Source: Lachnospiraceae bacterium
Lineage (GTDB): Bacteria; Bacillota; Clostridia; Lachnospirales; Lachnospiraceae
Assembly: GCA_004556655.1 (NCBI GenBank)
Contig: SFGF01000023.1
Span: 1 to 45,133, forward strand
Direction of reading: 5' to 3'
Length of the DNA: 45,133 nt
Of this stretch, positions 15,422 through 23,709 are shown piece after piece (the stretch's first letter is position 1; the number at the start of each line of letters is the position of its first letter). Below the pieces are notes generated by a model. The model did no database searches. It was not told where the DNA came from and saw nothing but the letters and a program-made list of their open reading frames with translations. Made by a program: the position numbers and the translations under genes.

Positions 15422-16804
15422 ATGTTTGATGATGAAATGATGAACCTGGGTGATCTGGGTGATATTAAACAGGATATGGATCATCTGGAAGATGAGTTGA
15501 TGAAAAATCATAGAATCGATCCGAATCTGTATCTGGAATATGATGTAAAGCGTGGTCTGCGCGATTCTGCGGGAAAAGGTGTTCTTACGGGACTGACAGA
15601 GATTTCTGATGTCTGTGCGTATGATTTGGTGAACGGACGGAGGATACCGGCAGAAGGCTCCCTCTTTTATCAGGGAATTAATATATATGACATTGTGGCA
15701 GGATTAAAGGGGAGAAAATTTGGTTTTGAGGAAACCGTGTATCTTCTTATTTTCGGTAAAATGCCGACACAGCAGGAACTGGACAGATTTTTGAATACTA
15801 TGTTTGAACTGCAGTGCCTCAGTGGACGTTTTGTACGAGATGTTGTTATGAAAGCATCTAATGAAAATATTATGAATTCCATGCAGAGATGTATTCTGAC
15901 CCTGTATACATATGACTCGAATCCGGAAGATATCGCTGCAGGCAATGTACTTCGTCAGTCTCTGGGATTGATTGCCAAACTGCCTTTGATTGCGGTATAT
16001 TCCTATCATGCCTACCGGCATTTCCGGAAAGATGAGACTTTATTTATACGGAATCCTCAGAAAGGTCTTTCTCTTGCAGAAAATATTCTATTGATGCTGC
16101 GTCCCAGCGGCCAGTATACAGAACTGGAAGCAAAAGTTCTGGATATCGCATTGATCCTTCATGCGGAGCATGGCGGCGGTAATAACTCTACCTTTACTAC
16201 ACATGTTGTAACCTCATCGGGTACAGATACCTATTCTTCGGTTGCCGCATCCATCGGTTCCCTGAAAGGTCCCCGTCATGGTGGTGCTAATCTGAAAGTG
16301 CAGAATATGTTTGCGGATATTAAGGCACATATTTCGGACTGGACCAATGAGGAAGAAGTTGCAGCGTATCTGCAGAAAATTCTGGATAAAGAAGCATTTG
16401 ATCATTCAGGACTGATTTATGGTATGGGGCATGCGGTGTATACGTTATCGGATCCCAGAGAAGTGATTCTGAAAAAATTTGCAAAAGAACTTGCAGAGGA
16501 AAAAGGACGGATGGAAGAGTTTGCCCTCTATGAACTGGTGGAGTGTCTTGCCGGACGGCTGATCATGGAACACAGAAAGCTATTTAAGAATGTATGTGCG
16601 AATGTGGATTTCTACAGTGGTTTTGTATATGCCATGCTTGATATTCCACAGGAGTTATTTACACCGATTTTTGCTATCGCACGTATGCCCGGTTGGAGTG
16701 CACATCGTCTTGAGGAACTGATCAATGCAAGTAAAATCATTCGTCCTGCTTATAAGTATGTGGGAAAACATATAGAGTTTCAGCCTATTGAGGAAAGATC
16801 ATAA
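15422..16804 (+). CDS. citrate synthase (citrate/2-methylcitrate synthase family)
   Basis: Condenses acetyl-CoA and oxaloacetate to citrate, probably supplying 2-oxoglutarate for glutamate. The 460 residues have an acidic N-terminal extension of about 45 residues before the core. Core motifs include ALILHAEHGGGNNSTF (first active-site His), GPRHGGANLKV and YGMGHAVYTLSDPR (second catalytic His), and the C-terminal ARMPGWSAHRLEE. GGAGG (15411-15415) precedes ATG 15422. No aconitase or isocitrate dehydrogenase lies nearby. The leader hints at transcriptional attenuation. Methylcitrate synthase activity is not excluded. Confidence 0.93.
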   Translation: MFDDEMMNLGDLGDIKQDMDHLEDELMKNHRIDPNLYLEYDVKRGLRDSAGKGVLTGLTEISDVCAYDLVNGRRIPAEGSLFYQGINIYDIVAGLKGRKFGFEETVYLLIFGKMPTQQELDRFLNTMFELQCLSGRFVRDVVMKASNENIMNSMQRCILTLYTYDSNPEDIAAGNVLRQSLGLIAKLPLIAVYSYHAYRHFRKDETLFIRNPQKGLSLAENILLMLRPSGQYTELEAKVLDIALILHAEHGGGNNSTFTTHVVTSSGTDTYSSVAASIGSLKGPRHGGANLKVQNMFADIKAHISDWTNEEEVAAYLQKILDKEAFDHSGLIYGMGHAVYTLSDPREVILKKFAKELAEEKGRMEEFALYELVECLAGRLIMEHRKLFKNVCANVDFYSGFVYAMLDIPQELFTPIFAIARMPGWSAHRLEELINASKIIRPAYKYVGKHIEFQPIEERS

Positions 16805-16849
16805 TTTGAAATGACATAAAGAGTCATAAGTTTACAATAAGGAAAACAG

Positions 16850-16878
16850 TTGAAATAATCAGAATAAGTAATTATAAT
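16850..16878 (+). promoter_or_regulatory. sigma-A promoter of ridA
   Basis: TTGAAA (16850-16855), 17 bases, TATAAT (16873-16878), near consensus. A GGGC-GTTTT-GCCC hairpin lies in the short leader. Confidence 0.75.
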
Positions 16879-16949
16879 GGTCATATCCGTTGATTCAGGG
16901 CGTTTTGCCCGAGAGGATAAGTAGGAAATGAAACAGGAGGACAATGATT

Positions 16950-17324
16950 ATGAAAAAAACAATTCATGCTGAAAAAGCACCGGCTGCGGTAGGACCTTAT
17001 GTACATGCAGTAGAAGCGGGAAATCTGGTTTTTACATCAGGCCAGTTGGGATTGATCCCGGAGACCGGAGTTTTGCCGGAAGGCATTGAGGCTCAGACCC
17101 ATCAGGCACTGAAAAATCTGGGAGCAGTACTGGAAGCTGCCGGACTTGGTTATAAGGATGTGGTTCGTACCATGGTATTTCTTGACAATATGGATGATTT
17201 TGCAGTGGTAAATCAGATATATGCAGAATATTTCAAGGATGAAGCACCGGCACGTTCCTGCGTGGAAGCTGCCCGTCTGCCAAAAGGCGGTCTGATTGAG
17301 ATCGAAGCGATTGCGGCAAGATAG
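16950..17324 (+). CDS. RidA family enamine/imine deaminase
   Basis: A small cytosolic protein that hydrolyses reactive 2-aminoacrylate-type enamines formed by PLP enzymes. The family signatures are AVGPYVHAVEAGNLVFTSGQ and the C-terminal ARSCVEAARLPKGGLIEIEA, with the Arg and Glu that line the active cleft. ATG 16950 lies nine bases after AGGAGG (16935-16940), a better spacing than ATG 16944 (three bases). 124 residues, full length. Own promoter; a hairpin terminator follows. Confidence 0.94.
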   Translation: MKKTIHAEKAPAAVGPYVHAVEAGNLVFTSGQLGLIPETGVLPEGIEAQTHQALKNLGAVLEAAGLGYKDVVRTMVFLDNMDDFAVVNQIYAEYFKDEAPARSCVEAARLPKGGLIEIEAIAAR

Positions 17325-17392
17325 TGATTAAGCATGTTTCAATTTCCCAGGTTTGGAACTGATTTAGTTAAGTATGGCCGATAAAGTATAAT

Positions 17393-17415
17393 GGCTGAGA
17401 TATAATATCTCAGCC
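17393..17415. terminator. bidirectional terminator between ridA and the HAD gene
   Basis: GGCTGAGATAT (17393-17403) and ATATCTCAGCC (17405-17415) form an 11-bp stem. A second outer pair, CTGATTTAGT (17359-17368) with ACTAAATCAG (17438-17447), can enclose it, the latter overlapping the end of the - strand gene. It is placed between convergent genes, so it likely serves both. Confidence 0.7.
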
Positions 17416-17438
17416 TCATTAATTTATTTATAACTTTA

Positions 17439-18239
17439 CTAAATCAGCTGCAAATGTTCCAGTCCGTTGCGGATACCGTAATGGAACATGTCGTTGGTGA
17501 TATAGTCTGCCAGTTCTTTGATCTGCTGACTGGCATTTCCCATGGCGACTTTTGTGTGAACATACTGAAACATAGCCAGATCATTGTTGCTGTCTCCAAA
17601 GCAGACAGTATCTTCCCAGGGAATCCGGAGAGCTTTACAGAGAACCTGGATCCCAAGAGCTTTGGAAAACCCTTTGGGAATAAATTCAATCGTAGTTCCG
17701 ACGAAAGAGCCTTCATGATGGATGGCATCATACCAGTCTGCGAGTTGACGACATGCGGAATCCGGATCACTTCCCGGAAGGATTTTTGCGCTGATTTTAT
17801 TGATTTCCATAGATGAAAGATTGCCTCTGATCGGTTTCCAGCGATTTCCCAGAGCTTTTGTGATCAAAGAAGCATACCAGTCTACAGAGTCATCGTATTC
17901 TTCTTTGTCATAATACATATAATCGGCCCCTTCCATAACGGGTACCATACCGCAGCTTCGCAGAATCTTAACGGACGCTTCTGCTGTTTTTGCGGTCATC
18001 TGACGGTTATATACCCGGTTCCCTTTATATTCGATATAAGAGCCGCAGGCGGCGATGATTCCGGTGAAACCGATTTCTTCTAGTTCTCTGGTGACAAAGG
18101 CACGGCTTCGGCCGGTACAAAGGAAAGCCATATGACCGTTGGCTGTCAGCTGACGTACGGCACGGACAGCACTGTCGGGAATTCCTTTCTGGATATCACA
18201 GATGGTTCCGTCTGCATCAAAAAACACGGCTTTTTTCAT
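17439..18239 (-). CDS. HAD superfamily hydrolase, Cof/YidA-like phosphatase
   Basis: A cytosolic haloacid dehalogenase-type phosphatase of the Cof subfamily (type IIB cap). Motif I is FFDADGT (Asp8 nucleophile, Asp10 acid/base), motif II FLCTGRS, a Lys-containing FSKALGIQVL, and motif IV VCFGDSNNDLAMF. Likely substrates are sugar phosphates or flavin nucleotides, but they cannot be told from sequence. At 266 residues it is full length. On the - strand GGGAGG lies nine bases before the ATG. It is convergent with ridA and divergent from putP. Confidence 0.92.
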   Translation of the reverse strand: MKKAVFFDADGTICDIQKGIPDSAVRAVRQLTANGHMAFLCTGRSRAFVTRELEEIGFTGIIAACGSYIEYKGNRVYNRQMTAKTAEASVKILRSCGMVPVMEGADYMYYDKEEYDDSVDWYASLITKALGNRWKPIRGNLSSMEINKISAKILPGSDPDSACRQLADWYDAIHHEGSFVGTTIEFIPKGFSKALGIQVLCKALRIPWEDTVCFGDSNNDLAMFQYVHTKVAMGNASQQIKELADYITNDMFHYGIRNGLEHLQLI

Positions 18240-18307
18240 TTGAAATGACCTCCCGATGACGTTTTATATAAAATCATTATATCTTAGCGAAAATATAAAG
18301 TAAAGGT

Positions 18308-18336
18308 TTGACAAAAAGCACGTTATCAGAGATAAT
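18308..18336 (+). promoter_or_regulatory. sigma-A promoter of putP
   Basis: TTGACA (18308-18313), 17 bases, GATAAT (18331-18336). It lies in the 138-base divergent region shared with the HAD gene. No clear - strand promoter was picked out. Confidence 0.75.
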
Positions 18337-18377
18337 ATAAAAATATATGTAAAAAAGGAAAGGTGAGAGGAAAAAGA

Positions 18378-19928
18378 ATGAGTAGTGGAGATATTATTGC
18401 AATTTTGATTGCTTTTGTGGCCTATCTGGCGTTGATGGTCATTATCGGAGCAATCTATATGAAGAATACCAACGATTCAGAGGATTATTTTCTGGGTGGC
18501 AGAGGTCTGAGCGGTTGGGTGGCTGCGTTGTCAGCACAGGCTTCTGATATGAGTGGATGGCTTTTGATGGGGCTGCCGGGTTCCATTTATGCTTTGGGAA
18601 CCGGTCAGGCATGGATCGCAATCGGACTGTTTCTTGGTACGGTGTTTAACTGGGTATGTATTTCTTCCAGACTTCGACGTTATACGATAAAAGCAAACAA
18701 TTCTATGACGCTTCCGGCTTACTTTGAAAATCGTTTCCGGGATAAGAAAAGAGTACTTCTTCTGGTGTCATCTATTGTTATCGTAGTTTTCTTCCTGGTA
18801 TATACCGCGTCGGCACTTTCTGCCGGTGGAAAACTGTTCAGCTCGGTATTTGGTGTTGATTACCATGTGGCTTTGGCAATTGGTGCTGCCGTAATTCTTG
18901 CTTATACTTTTATGGGCGGATTTATGGCTGTGTGTGTAACAGACTTTATTCAGGGAACTCTAATGCTGGTAGGACTTCTGATCGTACCGATTATCGCCTA
19001 TGCTCTGGTAGGACCGGGAAATATTACGACTGCATTGGAACAAAGTCAGGTAGCAGGCGGTGCTTCCGGTTATCTGAGCCTGTTTTCTAATGGTGACAGA
19101 CCTTATACAGCAGTTGAAATTGTTTCTCAGTTGGCATGGGGACTTGGTTATTGCGGTATGCCTCATATTTTAACAAGATTTATGGCGGTAAAGAATCAGA
19201 AAGAACTGAAAAAATCAAGGGTCATTGCTATTATCTGGGTAGCACTTTCTCTGGCAGCAGCGGTAGTGATCGGTATTGTGGGACGTGCTTATCTGTATCC
19301 GACGATTCTGGGTACAGAAGGGACGGCGTCTACAGAGAGTGTATTTATTGAAATGATCACCAAAATGTTTACACAGGATATGAACCTTCCGTTTATTGGA
19401 GGAATTTTCCTTTGCGGTATTTTGGCAGCGATTATGTCTACGGCGGATTCTCAGCTTCTGGTAACGGCATCTTCCGTTTCAAAAGATATTTACAAAGGAA
19501 TTTTGAGTAAGGAAGCTGATGAGAAAAAAGTGCTGAAAGTAAGCAGAATTACAGTTATTGCAGTATCTGTACTGGCATTTATCATTGCATGGAATCCAAA
19601 TAACAGTATTATGGGACTGGTATCCAACGCTTGGGCAGGTTTGGGCGCTGCTTTTGGCCCGATTGTACTGATGTCACTGTTCTGGAGAAGAACCAATTTT
19701 GCCGGTGCAGTTGCAGGTATTGTTTCCGGTGGCCTTACCGTTATTATCTGGGATTACATTCCGTTGATTGGTGGTCAGACCCTGGGTACAGTTACAGGTC
19801 TGTATTCTCTTGCGGTGGGATTTGTAATCAGTGTTTTGTGTATTGTGATTTTCAGTCTTTGCACAAAAGAGCCATCCATGGAAATTCTGGCGGAATTTGA
19901 TGCAGTAAAGAACTGGAAGGAAGATTAA
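18378..19928 (+). CDS. putP: sodium/proline symporter (SSS family)
   Basis: Na+-coupled proline uptake across the cytoplasmic membrane, for nutrition or osmoprotection. The 516 residues show about 13 transmembrane segments of the LeuT fold. PutP signatures include EDYFLGGRGLSGWVAALSAQ, ASDMSGWLLMGLPG and, in the later Na+-site helix, AAIMSTADSQLLVTASSVSKD. ATG 18378 is chosen because AGAGGA is six bases upstream; a GTG at 18363 would lack this. A terminator follows, so it is monocistronic. Confidence 0.95.
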   Translation: MSSGDIIAILIAFVAYLALMVIIGAIYMKNTNDSEDYFLGGRGLSGWVAALSAQASDMSGWLLMGLPGSIYALGTGQAWIAIGLFLGTVFNWVCISSRLRRYTIKANNSMTLPAYFENRFRDKKRVLLLVSSIVIVVFFLVYTASALSAGGKLFSSVFGVDYHVALAIGAAVILAYTFMGGFMAVCVTDFIQGTLMLVGLLIVPIIAYALVGPGNITTALEQSQVAGGASGYLSLFSNGDRPYTAVEIVSQLAWGLGYCGMPHILTRFMAVKNQKELKKSRVIAIIWVALSLAAAVVIGIVGRAYLYPTILGTEGTASTESVFIEMITKMFTQDMNLPFIGGIFLCGILAAIMSTADSQLLVTASSVSKDIYKGILSKEADEKKVLKVSRITVIAVSVLAFIIAWNPNNSIMGLVSNAWAGLGAAFGPIVLMSLFWRRTNFAGAVAGIVSGGLTVIIWDYIPLIGGQTLGTVTGLYSLAVGFVISVLCIVIFSLCTKEPSMEILAEFDAVKNWKED

Positions 19929-19952
19929 ATAAAAAAAGAAGATAAAGTTATG

Positions 19953-19990
19953 AAAGAGAGTGTGGTGATATCCGGCACTCTCTTTTGTGT
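19953..19990 (+). terminator. intrinsic terminator after putP
   Basis: AAAGAGAGTG (19953-19962) pairs with CACTCTCTTT (19976-19985), followed by a short T-rich tract. Confidence 0.8.
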
Positions 19991-20069
19991 TATACAGGTT
20001 ATTCAGTGGAATAGACCTTGAGGAATTGGTGGTTTTGTGATAGTCTGATATCAGAAAGTGAGAGAAGAG

Positions 20070-20804
20070 ATGAATTATAAATTAACGATTGAGTATGACG
20101 GTACCCGCTATGAGGGCTGGCAGCGTCAAAGTACTACAGAGCAGACCATTCAGGGAAAAATTGAAAATGTACTGTCCAGAATGACCGGAAAAGAGATACA
20201 GATTGACGGTGCCGGAAGAACAGATGGGGGAGTTCATGCAAAGGGACAGGTGGCAAGTGTACATCTGGAACCGCGATGGAGTAATGAAGAGATTCTGGAA
20301 TATTTGAATCAATATCTGCCGGATGATATTGGTATTGTGAAGGTGGAGAGAGTACCGGAAAGATTCCATGCACGTCTGTGGGCGACTGGAAAATGCTATT
20401 CCTATCGGATCGGTACAGACAGTTATAAATCAGTATTTGACAGAAAATACAGATATCCGTTGGGAGAAGAACTGGATGTGGAAGCGATGAAAAAAGCAGC
20501 ACAGGATTTACTGGGAACCCACGATTTTAAATCTTTCTGCGGAAATTCCCGGATGAAAAAATCAACGGTGCGGACGATTGAAGAGATTCGGATTGAACAA
20601 AGCGAACATGAAGTAAAGCTTGTATATCGTGGGAATGGATTTTTACAGTATATGGTCAGAATCCTTACAGGAACTTTGATTGAGATCGGGCTTCACAAGC
20701 GTCCGGCAGATAGTATGCCGCAGCTCCTGGAGACGCGGGATCGAAGGAAGGCAGGGGTTACGGCACCCGCGTCAGGGTTGTGTTTGGAAGAAGTTTATTA
20801 TTGA
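20070..20804 (+). CDS. truA: tRNA pseudouridine(38-40) synthase TruA
   Basis: Isomerises U38, U39 and U40 in the anticodon arm of many tRNAs. The N-terminal motif YKLTIEYDGTRYEGWQRQ and the catalytic loop GAGRTDGGVHAKGQV carry the essential Asp; the usual GRTDAGVHA reads GRTDGGVHA here. The later RNGFLQYMVR-type motif is present as GNGFLQYMVRILTG. ATG 20070 fits the family N-terminus; a GTG at 20058 would add four residues. 244 residues. It begins a unit with the unknown gene and the alpha-galactosidase. Confidence 0.95.
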   Translation: MNYKLTIEYDGTRYEGWQRQSTTEQTIQGKIENVLSRMTGKEIQIDGAGRTDGGVHAKGQVASVHLEPRWSNEEILEYLNQYLPDDIGIVKVERVPERFHARLWATGKCYSYRIGTDSYKSVFDRKYRYPLGEELDVEAMKKAAQDLLGTHDFKSFCGNSRMKKSTVRTIEEIRIEQSEHEVKLVYRGNGFLQYMVRILTGTLIEIGLHKRPADSMPQLLETRDRRKAGVTAPASGLCLEEVYY

Positions 20805-20825
20805 GAAATATAGAGAGGAAAAAGT

Positions 20826-21428
20826 ATGAGAGACTGGAGTAATTGGCCGAAGGAATATTATGAAACAACAGAGAGAGAGGAACGTCTGGCTATCCTGAAA
20901 GAGCGTCTGGAATCGGAAGAGGCTGATGAGAAAGACAGGATTCGTATGAAGTTTTGGGAACTGCGTTATGCACAGCGTGACAAAATGCCGGAAGGGGTGG
21001 ATTATTTTATTCGTTCCTGGATGAACATGTATTTTATATCGAAAAAGCCGGGAGCTTGGTGGTTGAAAAAACAGCAGCTGAAGGACCTGGAGAATGCAAA
21101 ACAGGATTTTGGATTTGAACTTGCAAAAGAGTATGGGCAGGCAGGAGCGGAAGTACTGTATGATGAATTGTGCCACGGTGTAAAGTTTTATATTGGTCTT
21201 TGTAAAACTGACAGTAAATACAGTACACAGCTGATTGGTCTGATGAAGATGAAACCAAACCAGCTGGTGGAAAAAATAGGTAATGAAATCTGGAAAATTT
21301 CTTCTGTTGTACCGGAAGCTTTTGGACAGAAGGAAGAGTTTGAGATATTTGAAAAAGCGTGCTGTGATACTTTCTGGAATGAGTTTCCCAAGTATAAAGC
21401 CGATGAAGAAATAAAATTGAGGAGGTAA
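20826..21428 (+). CDS. uncharacterised 200-residue cytoplasmic protein
   Basis: I do not recognise a function. It is a soluble, charged, largely helical protein with no signal peptide or transmembrane segment. It begins RDWSNWPKEYYETTERE, has a Trp-rich middle (YFIRSWMNMYF, GAWWLKKQQLKDL) and a Cys pair near the end (KACCDTFW). AGAGGAAAA precedes ATG 20826. It sits 22 bases after truA, and its last codons contain the AGGAGG of the galactosidase gene, so the three are probably co-transcribed. Codon use resembles its neighbours, which argues for a real gene. Confidence 0.8.
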   Translation: MRDWSNWPKEYYETTEREERLAILKERLESEEADEKDRIRMKFWELRYAQRDKMPEGVDYFIRSWMNMYFISKKPGAWWLKKQQLKDLENAKQDFGFELAKEYGQAGAEVLYDELCHGVKFYIGLCKTDSKYSTQLIGLMKMKPNQLVEKIGNEIWKISSVVPEAFGQKEEFEIFEKACCDTFWNEFPKYKADEEIKLRR

Positions 21429-21433
21429 CAGGT

Positions 21434-23674
21434 ATGGCAATAAAATTTCATGAGAAAACCGGTGTTTTTCACATTTGGGGAAATGAGTTCAGTTATATTT
21501 TCTGTATATTGAAAAATCAGCAGCTGGGTCAGCTGTATTATGGGAAAAGACTGAAAGACAGAGAAGATTTTGACCGTATGCTGCTGTTGTCAAGAAGAGA
21601 TATGGCACCGTGCGTATTTGAGGGGAATTCTATTTTTTCCATGGATGATATCAAACAGGAATATCCGGTGTATGGGAATGGTGATCTTCGGTATATGGCC
21701 TGCGAAATTCAGAGCCCGGATGGCAGCAGAGCCAGTGATTTCAAATATGTCTCCCATAGAATTTATGATGGGAAACCTGTTTTGAAAGAACTTCCCTGTA
21801 CGTATGTGGAAAATGAGAAAGAGGCAGAGACTCTTGAAATTGTACTGACAGATTCCGTATTGGATACGGATATGATATTGAGTTATACCGTGTATGCAGA
21901 GTATCCGGCGCTTGTGAGAAATGTCAGGTTTGTATGCAGAAGTGAGAAAAATCTGAAGTTGGTAAAAGCAATGAGTATGAATCTGGATCTGGCAGACAGT
22001 GATTATGAGATGATGGATTTTGCCGGTGCATGGGGAAGAGAACGGTATGTAAAGAAACAGAAGCTTCATGTGGGTATTCAGAGTATCTACAGTCTGCGCG
22101 GTCACAGCAGTCATCAGTTTAACCCGTTTCTTATGCTGAAACGTCCGGAGACAGTAGAAAATTCCGGTGAAGTGATCGGAGTCAGCCTGATCTACAGTGG
22201 TAATTTCCTGGGACAGGTTGAAGTAGATAATTATCATGTGACCAGAGTTATGATGGGGATTCATCCGGAAGGTTTTGCGTGGAATCTGACAAATGGAACA
22301 GAGTTCCAGACACCGGAAGCGGTGATGGTATACAGCAATCAGGGAATGAATTATATGAGCCAGGTGTTCCACAAACTGTATCGCACAAGACTGGCAAGAG
22401 GCTACTGGAGAGACAAAGCCAGACCGATTCTGGTAAATAACTGGGAAGCTACTTATATGGATTTTGATGAAGAAAAATTGCTGGCAATCGCGAAAACGGC
22501 AAAAGATCTTGGTGTGGAATTGTTTGTATTGGATGATGGATGGTTCGGACATAGAGATGATGCGACCAGCTCTCTGGGAGACTGGTTTGCAGACCGGAGA
22601 AAGCTGCCGGATGGGATCGAAGGAATTGCAGATAAGATTACATCGCTCGGTATGCGGTTTGGTCTGTGGTTTGAGCCGGAGATGATCAGTATGGACAGTG
22701 AGCTTTATCGGGCACATCCGGATTATATGCTGAAAACACCGGGAAGAGTTCCTTGTCACGGAAGAAATCAGTTTGTACTGGATTTTTCAAAACCGGAAGT
22801 TGTAGACTACATAGCGGAGAGTATGGAAAAAATCCTGGCAAGCGGAAAAGTATCATATGTGAAATGGGATATGAACCGAAGCATCACAGATGGTTATTCG
22901 CAGGGACGGGATCAGGAATTTCAGGGGGAAGTGCTGCATCGGCAGATTTTAGGTATATACAGTCTGTATCAGCGCCTGACAGACAAGTTCCCGGAAGTGT
23001 TGTTTGAATCCTGTGCCAGCGGAGGAGCAAGATTTGATCCGGGAATGCTTTATTATGCTCCCCAGGCCTGGACATCGGATGATACAGATGCTCTGGAAAG
23101 ATTGAAGATTCAATATGGTACCTCCTATTGTTATCCGATCTGTTCCATGGGAAGTCATGTTTCAGCGGTGCCGAACCACCAGGTGTTCAGGAATACGCCG
23201 ATAAAAACCAGAGCGGATGTGGCATACTTTGGAACCTTTGGATATGAGCTGGATTTCAACAAACTTCCAAAGGAAGAACATGAGCAGATCAAAGAACAGA
23301 TTACTTTTATGAAACAGCAGCAACAGTTGATTATGGAAGGAACCTTTTATCGTCTGCTCAGTCCTTTTGAGGGGACAGAGACGGCCTGGATGGTGGTTTC
23401 GCCGGATCGGAAAAAAGCGCTGGTGGGATACTACCGTATGCTGCAGCCTATGAATGAAGGATATCGCTGGCTGAAACTGGCCGGTCTGGATGCGGATGCA
23501 GAATACAGCATCAAGGATACGGAGTACTGTATGGCAGCAGATGCTTATACCTATTATGGGGATGAATTGATGGAAAAGGGATTTGATATCTCAGATACAG
23601 GATTCGGACCCGTGACACCGGAGATTTATCAGGGAGATTATCAGTCCAGATTATTTATCGTAGAACAAATATAG
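21434..23674 (+). CDS. alpha-galactosidase, glycoside hydrolase family 36
   Basis: Releases terminal alpha-1,6-galactose from raffinose-family oligosaccharides and melibiose. It has no signal peptide, so it acts on imported sugars. A beta-sandwich N-terminal domain leads into the (beta/alpha)8 domain with LFVLDDGWFGHRDDATSSLG and FGLWFEPEMIS. The nucleophile Asp479 is in YVKWDMNR and the acid/base Asp549 in WTSDDTDALERL, close to the positions known for the Geobacillus enzymes. 746 residues, full length (about 730-750). AGGAGG (21420-21425) is eight bases before ATG 21434. No sugar transporter is adjacent; the decayed lipoprotein gene lies 18 kb away. Confidence 0.96.
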   Translation: MAIKFHEKTGVFHIWGNEFSYIFCILKNQQLGQLYYGKRLKDREDFDRMLLLSRRDMAPCVFEGNSIFSMDDIKQEYPVYGNGDLRYMACEIQSPDGSRASDFKYVSHRIYDGKPVLKELPCTYVENEKEAETLEIVLTDSVLDTDMILSYTVYAEYPALVRNVRFVCRSEKNLKLVKAMSMNLDLADSDYEMMDFAGAWGRERYVKKQKLHVGIQSIYSLRGHSSHQFNPFLMLKRPETVENSGEVIGVSLIYSGNFLGQVEVDNYHVTRVMMGIHPEGFAWNLTNGTEFQTPEAVMVYSNQGMNYMSQVFHKLYRTRLARGYWRDKARPILVNNWEATYMDFDEEKLLAIAKTAKDLGVELFVLDDGWFGHRDDATSSLGDWFADRRKLPDGIEGIADKITSLGMRFGLWFEPEMISMDSELYRAHPDYMLKTPGRVPCHGRNQFVLDFSKPEVVDYIAESMEKILASGKVSYVKWDMNRSITDGYSQGRDQEFQGEVLHRQILGIYSLYQRLTDKFPEVLFESCASGGARFDPGMLYYAPQAWTSDDTDALERLKIQYGTSYCYPICSMGSHVSAVPNHQVFRNTPIKTRADVAYFGTFGYELDFNKLPKEEHEQIKEQITFMKQQQQLIMEGTFYRLLSPFEGTETAWMVVSPDRKKALVGYYRMLQPMNEGYRWLKLAGLDADAEYSIKDTEYCMAADAYTYYGDELMEKGFDISDTGFGPVTPEIYQGDYQSRLFIVEQI

Positions 23675-23709
23675 TTTTATTCGAATCATATGAGTAGTCT
23701 GTATTGCAT

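Noticed and set aside
20018..20046. TTGAGG-N17-TAGTCT as a truA promoter
   Set aside because: The match is too weak (-10 only three of six) to list as a feature, though some promoter must lie after the putP terminator.
21590..22759. 389-codon - strand open frame inside the alpha-galactosidase gene
   Set aside because: Antisense shadow of a confident GH36 gene; no ribosome-binding site or recognisable motif.
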